Shown: piece by piece, positions 54,766 to 63,671 of the stretch
Layout: every line of letters begins with the position of its first letter
How positions within the stretch are numbered: the first letter of the stretch is position 1
Program-made: the position numbers and the translations under genes
The notes under the pieces: generated by a model
The model's database searches: none
What the model was told of the DNA's origin: nothing
What the model saw: only the letters and a program-made list of their open reading frames with translations
Assembly (NCBI GenBank): GCA_030323885.1
Contig: CM059188.1
Location: 110,023,263-110,087,262 of the forward strand
Reading direction: 5' to 3'
Source: Branchipolynoe longqiensis
Lineage: Eukaryota > Annelida > Polychaeta > Phyllodocida > Polynoidae
Length of the DNA: 64,000 nucleotides

Positions 54766-54958
54766 AGAAAATATGTCCGGGCCCGGAGGGTGATGTGAGG
54801 CGAGTGGCTAGGAGCAGCAAGGGCGGCCGGTTATAAGGGCCGAAGGAGGGGGGGGGGGGGGTTATGTCATCGACCCAACGGTCGCTGCAGGGAGGCAGGA
54901 AGGCGGGGGGGGTCCTCCTTCCCCGCCACGAATCAAACGCAATGCGAGCATTACGACC
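54766..54958 (-). repeat. Split repeat A2 (Ngaro-like)
   Basis: 193 bp, matched by 59,966-60,152 with differences in the G-run lengths. Confidence 0.9.
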
Positions 54959-55199
54959 GATACGTGACGAGGAAGGAGAGGAGGCAGGAGTTGGAATAAA
55001 ACACTTTATTCAGATCGACAGAGGCAGTATAGGATAAATGTATAATGTACAAAGAGGTGGTTAATGAGGAACCTCTATCACTGAAGATCAAATGCAAAAA
55101 GAGTTCAATAATCAATAGGACCAGGGGCCATGCCCGAGGTTAGTGTTATCTGAGATATGAAGTCAGATGGGAGGGAGGTGGCCCGAGGAGCCCTCCACC
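54959..55199 (-). repeat. Split repeat B1 (Ngaro-like)
   Basis: 241 bp copy; overlaps the end of the recombinase frame. Confidence 0.9.
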
Positions 55200-56782
55200 A
55201 AAACTGAGGAGAGGGCTCGAGGGGCGCCCGAGGCGGCGATCCGCGGGACGTAGGCGTGGACCGAGGCGGAGGTCCAGGTCCCCTGTTCCATGATCTCCGA
55301 CAGGGGGACGCCGGCGCGCTGACAAGCCTGGGCGGCCCCCCGGCGCAGGCTGTGGAGAGTGTACCCGTCGGGGGCGGGCACCCCGAGGGCCGAGAGGGCG
55401 CCTCGCAGGATGGCCGTCAGTGTCCGAGGGTCGAGGGGGCGGCCGGAGGGCAGAATGAAGGCAGGGTCGGCGGGGCAGGCAGGGGCCAGGGCCACAGAGG
55501 CGGTCCAGGCGGCGACGGGGCAGAGCGGGTGCCCGGGCGAGGCGGGGATGAAGAGGGCGACCGCCCCCGAGGGCAGCGCGATGGTCTTGGTGGTCCGGTG
55601 GGTGACCCGGAGCCCCCCGGGGCCGGGGGCGACGTCGCCGCGTGTGATGGTGTGGGGGCCGCCCCACACCTCGGGGCTGGGGGAGAGGAGGCTAGACTGC
55701 CGTAGCATCCCGTAGTACCCGAGGAGGAGAGCGGCCCGGGGGACGAGACGACGCCCGAGGGCCCGGCAAGGGCGAGATGGTGGGCGACGGCGGCGAGGGT
55801 GGTAGGCGTCAGAGGCGGGGCGGGGCGGGCGACGTGGCCGGAGGCCCGCTCGCCGCCGCGACAGACGTCTCTGGCGAGGCGCGAGGCGAAGGCGCTCGGG
55901 TCGCCCCCCGGCCGCCTCCAGCCAGGAGTGGGCCCCGGAGAGGGCGTTCCGGACAGAGGCCGGCGCCAGGGGGCGGGCGTAGAGCGAGGCGGTGTAGGCG
56001 GCGACGTCGAAGGGCGTCGGGGCGAGAGGGTCCCAGTGGTGGCCCGAGGCGAACTGGACGTAACCTCGGGCCTGGGGACGTCGGTTCCTCCAGGTGGAAG
56101 GGGCGAGGGCGGCGATGCGGAGTCCGTCCACGGCAGCGACCTCGGAGGTGGTGTACCCTGGATCAGAGGGCAGGGTTGTAGGGGAAGTCGTCATGGTGGG
56201 CGTCGGCGCGTTCAAGCCCGAGGCGTGCGACCTCGTCTCGGGCCACGCCGGCCCACGGCCAGGGAGGTGGGCGCGGCTGAGGGCGTCGGCGAGGACGAGG
56301 TCGGCGCCGGGCTTGTGGAGGATGGTGAGCTCAAAGCACGCCTCGGCCGCCATCAGCCAGAGTTCCCGGGCGCAGGTCCCGAGGGTGAGGTCGTGGGCCC
56401 GCCCCGACTCGAGGGAGGCCGCGGAGGCCATGTTGTCCGTGTTGATGACAACGTTGGCCCCCGCGACGTCAGCCGGGAGGAGGGTGCGGAGGGCCACCAC
56501 CAGGTTGACCGCCTCGAGCTCGTGGATAGCGGGGAAGCGGGCCCGGAAAGCCCTGGAGTACCCTCGGGCGTAGTAGCGCCTGGGGGAGTAGGCCCCGCCC
56601 CCAGTGAGGCAGGAGTCGCACTCGATGACGATCCTCCGGGTCCCCATCGGGCGGAGGAGGTGGAGGCCGTTGGAGGCGCGCCCGTAGGCCGCGAACCAGG
56701 CCAGATCCCGGAGGGCGTCGTCCCCGAGGGTGATGGTGGCGAACCCGTGGCAGCTGCGAAGGGCCGCGAGGAGGCGCGCCAT
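55163..56782 (-). CDS. RNase H and tyrosine recombinase of Ngaro-like element
   Basis: A 539-codon open frame. RNase H: VIECDSCLTGGG (Asp), HELEAVNLVVAL (Glu), VINTDNMASA (Asp) and ADALSRAH. Then the tyrosine recombinase: core-binding region LAPSTWRNRRPQARGY, catalytic Arg in GYYGMLRQSSL, HSLRRGAAQA (His-x-x-Arg), GTWTS (the Trp/His position) and the nucleophile Tyr in VHAYVPRIA. All four catalytic positions are present. In the intact element this frame is probably the end of one Pol protein that begins at the RT; an upstream frameshift separates them. Confidence 0.88.
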   Translation of the reverse strand: MARLLAALRSCHGFATITLGDDALRDLAWFAAYGRASNGLHLLRPMGTRRIVIECDSCLTGGGAYSPRRYYARGYSRAFRARFPAIHELEAVNLVVALRTLLPADVAGANVVINTDNMASAASLESGRAHDLTLGTCARELWLMAAEACFELTILHKPGADLVLADALSRAHLPGRGPAWPETRSHASGLNAPTPTMTTSPTTLPSDPGYTTSEVAAVDGLRIAALAPSTWRNRRPQARGYVQFASGHHWDPLAPTPFDVAAYTASLYARPLAPASVRNALSGAHSWLEAAGGRPERLRLAPRQRRLSRRRAGLRPRRPPRPASDAYHPRRRRPPSRPCRALGRRLVPRAALLLGYYGMLRQSSLLSPSPEVWGGPHTITRGDVAPGPGGLRVTHRTTKTIALPSGAVALFIPASPGHPLCPVAAWTASVALAPACPADPAFILPSGRPLDPRTLTAILRGALSALGVPAPDGYTLHSLRRGAAQACQRAGVPLSEIMEQGTWTSASVHAYVPRIAASGAPRALSSVLVEGSSGHLPPI

Positions 56783-57776
56783 GAACTTCCTCGCGGGGAG
56801 GACGCAGCTGCCGACTTGGACGCAGCTCCCGGCGCCCGAGGGTAGGCTGGGCGGCCCGGGCCTCGTAATCGGCGACGAGCTCGTCGACTTTGTCGGGGGC
56901 GATGCGAATCGTCATGGCTTCGCTGTCGACGGCGAATCCGAGCCAGGAGACTCGCATCGCCGGGGGGTGGCACTTCCCAGGGGCGACCTCCAGGCCAAGG
57001 GCGCCGACGAGGGCAATGAAGCCGTCGAAGGCCTGGCGGGCCCTCAGGTAGGTGAGCTCACACCCGACAAAGTCGTCGACGTAGACGAGGGCATGGAAGC
57101 CCTCGCGCCGGAGGATCCAGGCCACCGCGGCGGTCACCCTGACGCAGGCGGTGCCCGAGGAGTGGCAGCCGAAGGGAAGGGCGAGGTCGACATAGGTGGC
57201 CCCCTCGAAGGCGATCCCATATAGGGGGCAGGAGAGGGGGTCGGCCCGTAGCTGGTGGTAGGCCCTGGATATGTCCGCGGTCCAGGTGTAGGCCCCGGTG
57301 CCCAGTCCGACGAGGCGGCGGCCCACGTCGGCCACGGTGGGGAGCTGGTAGGCGTGGGGCCTACCCAGGTACTCGCGGCGGGGTATCCCAGCATTGACGC
57401 TGTGGCCGGGGGGGTAGGAGAGGTCGACGATGACCCGCCTCTTTCCCGGGTTGGATTTGGGGCGGGTCATCATGGGGGAGACCTGGGCCCAGGGGGTGAA
57501 GGGGGGGGCGGTGAAGGGGCCGGCGAGGGCACCGTGGGCGAGCTCCGTGGTAATGAAGTCGCGGAGGTGGACTTGGTGTTCGGGGGCCTCCCGGTGGTTG
57601 GTGTATGTGGGCCGGGGGGGGTGCTGGCGGAGTAATTGGCGGGGAAGCCGTACTCGAGGAGGTCGACTAGGTCCTTGTCGGGGTGGTCTCGGAGGCGGGC
57701 GCGCCAGGCGCATATGTGTAGGCCTGAGGGGAGGGGGATGCGGGCGGCCAAAAAATTAGGGAGGCCCGCATCGCGG
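56469..57776 (-). pseudogene. Reverse transcriptase of Ngaro-like element, frameshifted
   Basis: RT motifs: RVIVDLSYPPGHSVN, TWTADISRAYHQLRADP (catalytic Asp), LALPFGCHSSGTACVRV and ALVYVDDFVG (catalytic Asp pair). The start region (MRASLIFWPP) and the core are in different frames, with a shift near 57,620, and another shift near 56,830 separates RT from RNase H. It is dead unless programmed shifting occurs, which I see no signal for. Confidence 0.85.
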
Positions 57777-57779
57777 AGG

Positions 57780-58530
57780 GTATGTTAGGCTCGGGAGAAG
57801 GTGGAGTGGCGGCTCCAGGCGCCGCCGGAGGTGGGGCCATATGGAGAGGAGGGTGGGGCGGTAGGCCGCAGGGGTGGGGCCACAGGAGGGGGCGGCGGGG
57901 AGGGTGTCTTGAATGATTGGGTTGACGACCTCGGCGACTGATTCGCCGAGGTCGCCGGGGGGTGGGGGGGTTGACGGCCTCGGGGAGGGATTCGCCGGGG
58001 TCGGTGGGGGGGTGGGATCGGTGGGGGGGTGGGGCGGGGTTGGAGAGGGGGAGGGCGAAGGTGTGGGGGGGGGGGGGGGCGGCGGGGGGCGGAGACCGGG
58101 GAGGCGACCTATGTGTGCAGTGTCGCCGGGGCCGGGGGGTGGTGGTTGGTGCGGCTGGTGCGGGCTGGGTGGCGGGGGGGGGGGGGGGGGGGGGGGAGAT
58201 GTGAGGGAACGGTTGCGGCGGAGATGAGAGGGGGCGTGTGAAGGGAGACATCTGGCGGGAGCGGTTTGGCGGTGAGATGTGAGGGGAGGGTGGTGGCGGC
58301 TGGCAGGATGGCGGTTGGCGCGGGCGTAGCGGGGGTGTTTAGGGAGGCGGCGGGGGGGTGGTATCGGGTGTTGGCGGGCGGTCTGTGTCGGCGTGAGATC
58401 TGAGGGCGGTGGCGGTGTCGGGTGTTGGCAGGCGGTTTCTTTTTCCAGGGCGGTGTGGGTGGGTTCGGGGGGGGGGGGGTGTGCGGCGTGGGTGCCGGTT
58501 GCGGGGGTGGGGCCGCGTCGCCGCCGCCGG
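57780..58530 (-). other. Pro-rich linker between gag and pol
   Basis: Extreme G runs on the plus strand (C runs on the coding strand); open but low-complexity frames. Corresponds to the Pro-rich 17,550-17,880 stretch of the short element. Confidence 0.6.
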
Positions 58531-58531
58531 G

Positions 58532-59896
58532 CTAAAAATCTGGCGAGGTGATCGCGGGGGCGGCTGAGGTGCGGTCACGGGTGCGCTTGGTGTAGCATAC
58601 GGCCTCACTATGCACGGTGAGGATGCGGCGCACGTTTGCGCATAGGGGCATGCGTGCTCCTCCTCGCGCCTTGGTCACCGTGGGCCTCACCGGGGGGGGG
58701 GGGGCGAGGTCGCATGAGGCGGGGTCCCTGTTCCAGGCGGGGCAGGGTATCCCGTATGCCTCTCGGGTGTAGGGTGTGCGTGGGTCGGCGTTGGTGGGGC
58801 GGGAGTGTGTGGGGGGAGGGGGGCGGGCGCGGGTAGAGGGGGGGGGGGGGAGTAGTCTGGCTCCGCCCCCGGAGGCAGTCGCGGGGGCGGTGATCACGTC
58901 CATACGCACAGTGTTGATCTCGACTGGGTCGCGCCACCCATCCGAGGGCGTCCATCGGCAACCCAGGCGAAGATGGTCTCTGAGTAGCGCCGGACGGTAG
59001 GCCAGGGATGGGTGACGGCGTCCCTGAGGACGGTCATGTTGTGGTGGAGTAATCCGGGGAGGGCGTCGGTGGGGAAGGAGGGGTGGGACTCGAGCATGCG
59101 GAGGGCGAGGTTGTATTCCTCCATGGTCGCCTCGCCGCGCTTCAGAGCCTTCCCCTCGGGGCCTCTCTCAATGATTGTTGTTTTTGTTTTTTGTTGTTGT
59201 TTTACGTCCTAGCAACATCTAAGGTCATATCAGGAGGTCGTGAGGGAAAAGGTATCCGGGGGGTATACCTTTTCGACGCCCGCTTCCCTGCGCCTCGGCG
59301 GACTCCAGGATCTCCCTGACCGCGTCGGCCGCGGATGCGGGGGAGCGGTCGGGGGCTGGGTGAATGGCGGCGGGAAGGGGGGCCGCGGAGGCGGCCTGCT
59401 GTGTGGGGTAGAGGCCGCGCCTGAGGTAGGGCTGGTAGGTCGGGTGGACATCGGAGTCGGGCGTCGCGGAGGCGTGGGCGGGCGTCGTAGAGGCGGGGGC
59501 GGGGAGGAGGCGAGGATGCGAGGCCGGGTGGGCACCCCCTCCAGTCCCGGCGGCGAGTTCCTGCAGCATGTCTGCTATGCGGTCGGCTATGGACGGGGGC
59601 GAGGCGGCCGGGGCCCGAGGCGGGGGCGCGGCGGCAGGGTCCGGGTAGGCTGAGGCCCGAGGTGGGGCGAGGGTGATGGACTCGACCAGGGCTGTGAGGT
59701 GGTCGATGGCGCCGGCCTGGCATTGCATCGCGGCGGCCTGGGCGTCCATCCGGGCATCGACGGCGCTCGCCCAGGAGGTGGCCTCCGACTGGAGGCTGGG
59801 GGCGGCAGAGGTCGCGGAGGCGGCATCCTGTGAGGCGGCCGAGGCGGGGGGCGTGAGCCGGCTGGCATGGTGAGTGAGTGTGTGGGTGAGTGTCAC
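58532..59896 (-). pseudogene. gag of Ngaro-like element, broken
   Basis: Homologous to the 16-kb gag: SPASAADAVREILESAEAQ, GRRKGIPPGYLFPHDL, then HPWPTVRRYSETIFAWVADG and the Cys/His end CPAWNRDPASC...CANVRRIL. It is interrupted by a SINE S1 fragment (59,174-59,236) and by a frameshift near 58,965. Ends in a stop at 58,532. Confidence 0.82.
59174..59236 (-). repeat. SINE S1 tail fragment inside gag
   Basis: TTGTTGTTGTTTTACGTCCT and AGCAACATCTAAGGTCATAT CAGGA interrupt the gag frame. Confidence 0.85.
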
Positions 59897-59965
59897 AACG
59901 GGAGGCGTGAGGCGTCGGGTGAGGCGGCGGAGTCTGACGGCCCGCGTGTGAAGTGAGGTGCCAAA

Positions 59966-60152
59966 AGAAAATATGTCCGGGCCAGGAGGGTGATGTGAGG
60001 CGAGTGGCTAGGAGCAGCAAGGGCGGCCGGTTATAAGGGCCGAAGGAGGGGGGGGGGGTTATGTCATCGACCCAACGGTCGCGGCAGGGAGGCAGGAAGG
60101 CGGGGGTCCTCCTTCCCCGCCACGAATCAAACGCAATGCGAGCATTACGACC
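59966..60152 (-). repeat. Split repeat A1 (Ngaro-like), promoter end
   Basis: 187 bp. On the coding strand it starts GGTCGTAATGCTCGCATTGC, like the 16-kb element, and contains CCCTTATAACCGGCCGCCC, a TATA-like site. Confidence 0.88.
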
Positions 60153-60195
60153 AAAGTGAGAGACGGATGATCAACTCATTCGGCCATCCCGTCTC

Positions 60196-61095
60196 GTAAG
60201 TCCTATAGATGTCATCATATAATATAAAGTGTATTCATTCATTATTTGCACTCCTCAAAATACAATGAAATAAGGATTAAATCTAGAAATATATTATGAG
60301 CTAACAATTCTATGCATGTATGTATAAAACAAATAAATAACGATGTTTATTACGTCTGGTTTAAAATAGATGTAGATATATACAAATACATATAAACCAG
60401 ACATAATAGAGAAATATTTTATTTAAATAAATAGATTAAGCCAAACTATTAAAAGTATTTAAAGGGTAATTACCAGATATGGGGCCTGAGACCTCAGGTA
60501 GGCTTAGATTAACATGCACCGATGCGAACCCGAGGTTGATATGCATGAGGGGACTCAGGGTATAAAATTCCATATTACAGTGATTATATATTTATCAAAT
60601 TACTTTAAACGGAGATATTTTATTCAATAGAAGCTAACATTTAAATAGAAATTTAACACCTAACTGGTCTGCACAAAAATCAGGGATGACATGGATCGTG
60701 GAGTGGAAAATAAAAAGAAGCGGAAATCGACAGTTATGTGGCCGATAATATGCTCACAATAAGGACAGTGGAGTGCTCTCCAAGGATAGTCTGTACTGAT
60801 TGATCACAGGAATGGGAATGGAGCTAGGATAATGCTAGTAAAGTATTCGATGAACCTTGACTGCCGGCTTCCCTCCCCGTGATTCGTTGAGAATGCTTAT
60901 AACAGAATTTCCACGTTTACGCAGAAATCAAATACCACTCAGTACAGAGACTTGCTTGAATGATTCAACTATTCCTGGCATTTTGTGTTTAAATTATGTA
61001 TAACAGTATTACATTTTGTTTTTAAATCGCAAAGTATTTTTTAAATCAATAAAATAAATAAATAGCCAGGTTGCAATGAACGCCACAATAAACAC
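60196..61095. other. MPP10 intron DNA
   Basis: AT-rich, an inverted ATGTCTGG/CCAGACATAA-type pair near 60,350-60,405, nothing else recognised. Confidence 0.45.
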
Positions 61096-61097
61096 TA

Positions 61098-61650
61098 TTG
61101 AGGATGTGCGTGTGACGTAGGCATCACACTACTCCTGCATCGTGGTTGGATAGAAGCAGTTCCTTCTATCAAGTGTATGGAAATAAAACAAAAAGCACAA
61201 ATCTATTCACTGCTACGATCTAATTCTGTTATTTAGAGTCATGAATATTCACTGGGGGGTTGAAATAATGTTTATTTAATAGAATAACATACTCAATAAG
61301 TGAAATTTGGTCAAATTAAACCCAAAATACAAGCGATATTAACGCCGTCACCACATCGGCGGCGATATTGTCGACGGTAAAAAAAAGCAAAAAAAAAAGC
61401 ACAAGTCTATTCTCTGCTACGATTTAATTCTGTTATTTAGAACCATGAATATTCAATCGGGGGTTGAAATAATGTTATTTATGAGAATAGCTTAATCAAG
61501 AAGAGAAATTTGGTCAAATTAAACCCAAAATCCAAGCGATATTAACGCCGCCATCCCATCGGCAGTGTTTTATGCTGTACTTTCTATCCAACCATGATGG
61601 CCGACGAAGCACTGGTCACGTGGTGCTAATCGTTTGACGCAAATCCTCAA
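61098..61650. mobile_element. T1-family mariner-like MITE, complete
   Basis: 553 bp; ends TTGAGGATGTGCGTGTGACG and inverse CGTTTGACGCAAATCCTCAA, flanked by TA on both sides. Subterminal CATGATGGTTGGATAGAA-type blocks are also inverted. The interior has two copies of a block beginning ATTCACTGCTACGATCTAAT / TCTCTGCTACGATTTAATTC. Confidence 0.88.
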
Positions 61651-61728
61651 TAGACACCATTCAGTTATACAACACTAGTTATTTTAGTGGAAATAAATCA
61701 AACAGCTCTAAAGTGAATCTGTGCTTAC

Positions 61729-61866
61729 CTCTGCCTGCTTGAGATATTCCTCCTCATAGATCTCGCCAAGACTCTTCTTGCTCTTCTCCTGGTCGAGCAC
61801 GATGCGCTTCTTATACTCAAACGGAGTGTCTACCGGCTTTACCTTCCTCTCCACGTCGTCCCACGC
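61729..61866 (-). CDS. MPHOSPH10: MPP10 exon (AWDDVERK)
   Basis: 138 bp, 46 codons, phase 0 (donor GTAAGC). AWDDVERKVKP, YKKRIVLDQEKSKKSLGEIY and EEEYLKQAE match the human AWDDVVRKEKP...EKSKLSLAEIYEQEYIK segment. The acceptor (GCGGTGAG) is weak. Confidence 0.95.
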
Positions 61867-61974
61867 CTCACCGCCGACAACAGGACAGATTATTACCAAC
61901 ATACCGGAAGCAGCATGTAGTCACACCGGAAACGACATCTAGTCTCTAGGGTATGTAACCTAACCCAGGGTTCG

Positions 61975-62110
61975 ACCATGTGTGAAGATATGGCTATTTC
62001 AGGGCTTTTCAAGGCTGTTTTTGATAGGAATTCAAGACTATTTTCATTTGGATTTCAGGAAAATACAACAATGACGAATGGTATTTCGGACTAATTTAGA
62101 TCAGTGGATT
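61975..62110 (+). repeat. M5 dispersed repeat
   Basis: GTGTGAAGATATGG, AGGAATTCAAGACTATTTTC and GGACTAATTTAGATCAGT blocks. Confidence 0.65.
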
Positions 62111-62114
62111 CTAT

Positions 62115-62264
62115 TAATCCCGAGCGCCTGGCTAGGAAGCGACAATTATCAATTTTTTAAGTCATTGGTTTGACTCAACCAGAGTTCCAACCTGGGAGTT
62201 GGAATCCCACGCTCTACCAAAACGGGAGACGAACGCTCAACTCATTCGACCATCCTGCCTGGTC
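62115..62264 (-). repeat. SINE S1, head half
   Basis: CCGAGCGCCTGGCTAGGAAG to the head ACTCATTCGACCATCCTGCC. Confidence 0.8.
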
Positions 62265-62382
62265 CACTCGGGTAATATGGTTCACATAATATGCGTTACA
62301 AATCTTATACCCCCGACATTATATATACCCGTGTGTCTAGTATATTGCTGTGTGCTTAGCAAAATTGACATTGAAAATTTAC

Positions 62383-62450
62383 CTGATCTTTGATGCGCTG
62401 CTTGATTATATCTTCCAATGATTTTGTGCTTTCTTCAGTTATCTCCGGAG
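62383..62450 (-). CDS. MPHOSPH10: MPP10 exon (SLEDIIKQRIKDQ)
   Basis: 68 bp; completes one codon and encodes PEITEESTKSLEDIIKQRIK DQ. Human: VITEETTLQLEDIIKQRIRDQ. Donor GTAAAT, acceptor TTTACAG. Confidence 0.95.
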
Positions 62451-62599
62451 CTGTAAAGTTTATTTTGGATAAATTAGTTGATTAGAAATATGTGACATGA
62501 AGGAAGCAAAGCATATACCTCACTTGTATATCACACCACCACTCAGTAAGCAACGTAATCGCTGTCACATGGCAAACCCTTACAATGTACTTTTAAAGG

Positions 62600-63165
62600 T
62601 TTAAAGGGATCTGGTATAGGCCGCTAGGACTGGAGTTGTACTGCCGACAAATGCTCTCCAAGCGCACTGTTGCTTAGTTTCTTGTTTTGTTTGTTTGTTG
62701 TAGTTTTAAGTCCTAGCAACATCTAAGGTCATATCAGGACGGGTGCCGACTTGTGACAGTGCGCACTCATGGTGCCTTTACAGTGCTGCCCCACTGGGAG
62801 ACCAGGCCACCAGCACCATGACCTGATATCCCACTCAGTCACATTATCCTGACACTGAGGCAACCAGTAATTGCCCTATCCTAATAATACCGAGCGCCAG
62901 GCTAGAGAGCGACAAGAATAAATTTTTAAGTCATTGGTTTGACAAGACCAATGTTCGAACCCACGATCCACTTAGTTTTTCAGTTTATGCAACTGAATAT
63001 GTGGAGGGAATATGTGGAGGGAGAATGGCATTTACAACCGACCATGTAGCACTCTCCCTCCACATGTTTAGTTGCATAAACTGAAAAACTAGGCAACAGT
63101 ATGCTTGGGGAGCATTTCTCGGAGTACAACTCCAGTGTTAGCGGACTATACCGGATCCCTTTAAA
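62600..63165. mobile_element. M4 foldback element, split by SINE S1
   Basis: Long inverted arms begin TTTAAAGGGATCTGGTATAG and, inverted, TTTAAAGGGATCCGGTATAG, each followed by the AGCATT/AATGCTCTCC block and CTTAGTTTTTCAGTTTATGC-type sequence. Half-copies: 27,127, 45,641, 49,691. Confidence 0.8.
62681..62970 (-). repeat. SINE S1 with 8-bp target duplication
   Basis: Flanked by CTTAGTTT at 62,673-62,680 and 62,971-62,978. The outer part of the tRNA head is missing, so this copy is 5'-truncated. Confidence 0.88.
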
Positions 63166-63227
63166 ACTCCAAGTGTGATCAGCTTATCAAGGAGAAAGAT
63201 TGAAATCACTCAATAACAGTAACATGG

Positions 63228-63475
63228 TCCGCACACATGTGAAAATATGGAATTCAAGGTTACTTCAAAGCTGTTTCAACAGGAATTCAAGACTATTTTC
63301 ATTTGGATGTCAGGAAGAAGCAACAATGGGGAATGGCGACCTCAGATCAGTAGGGACAGTTTAATGGAATTCAAGACTTTTCAAGATTAATAACCCGAAA
63401 CAGGTTAAAGTCAAGGTCTTGAAATGGGGCAAATGATGTTCAAGACTTTCCAAGACTTTCCAGTCCCTGTACGGA
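63228..63475 (+). repeat. M5 dispersed repeat
   Basis: Longest copy; GAAAATATGGAATTCAAGG, CAATGGGGAATGGCGACCTC and TTCAAGACTTTCCAAGACTT. Confidence 0.65.
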
Positions 63476-63529
63476 TCCTGATATAAATAGTAAATTCTAT
63501 GCAATAAGAAAGCTGTAATAAGCAGTTAC

Positions 63530-63671
63530 CTAGGCGCGTCTGCTGCTCGAAGTCAAGGTCCTCCTGAAGTAGTGAGTTTTCTGGTCGGACAGCTGCGGCC
63601 ACCTCTCCCATCAGCTGCCACGGCTTGTCACCAAGGTTCACGCTCTCAAGTGTCTTTATTTTCTTGGCAAG
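63530..63671 (-). CDS. MPHOSPH10: MPP10 exon (KPWQLMGEV), leftmost-upstream seen
   Basis: 142 bp (acceptor CACTGTTACAG, donor GTAACT). LAKKIKTLESVNLGDKPWQL, MGEVAAAVRPENSLLQEDLD and FEQQTRL match the human EKPWQLQGEVTAQKRPENSLL segment. It starts in phase 0, so an earlier exon must exist outside the window. Confidence 0.95.

Larger units (their letters stand above)
54475..60152 (-). mobile_element. Ngaro-like tyrosine-recombinase retrotransposon, full length, decayed
   Basis: A GC-rich 5.68-kb element in minus orientation. Coding-strand order: A1 (60,152-59,966), gag, RT, RNase H, tyrosine recombinase, B1 (55,199-54,959), A2 (54,958-54,766), B2 (54,715-54,475): the split direct repeats of Ngaro/PAT elements. 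No methyltransferase domain, which favours Ngaro over DIRS. The S1 target and both element ends share ACC, with no longer target duplication, as expected for recombinase-mediated integration. gag and RT carry frameshifts; the recombinase frame is open. Confidence 0.9.
54192..60195 (-). repeat. SINE S1, split by Ngaro-like retrotransposon
   Basis: S1 tail and body at 54,192-54,474; the head resumes at 60,153-60,195 (AACTCATTCGGCCATCCCGT). The break falls at CTACC|AAAG, where other S1 copies are continuous. Confidence 0.85.
48859..63671 (-). other. MPHOSPH10: MPHOSPH10 (MPP10) gene, C-terminal half
   Basis: MPP10 is a component of the U3 small nucleolar ribonucleoprotein (SSU processome) needed for early 18S rRNA processing in the nucleolus. 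Seven exons (142, 68, 138, 111, 108, 234 and 153 bp) join in frame to give the last 317 residues; human MPP10 has 681, so the N-terminal half lies to the right of the window. Landmarks in order: KPWQLMGEV, RPENSLL, SLEDIIKQRIKDQAWDDVER, YKKRIVLDQEKSKKSLGEIY, MTSLFIQLDALANFHYTPKP, VLTNLASITVEEVAPVSVS, a long Lys/Arg-rich charged region and the C-terminal AKLKL. Its 7.6-kb third intron holds the Ngaro-like retrotransposon. Confidence 0.95.

Noticed and set aside
55799..56845. 348-codon plus-strand frame
   Set aside because: Antisense shadow of the GC-rich recombinase/RNase H frame.
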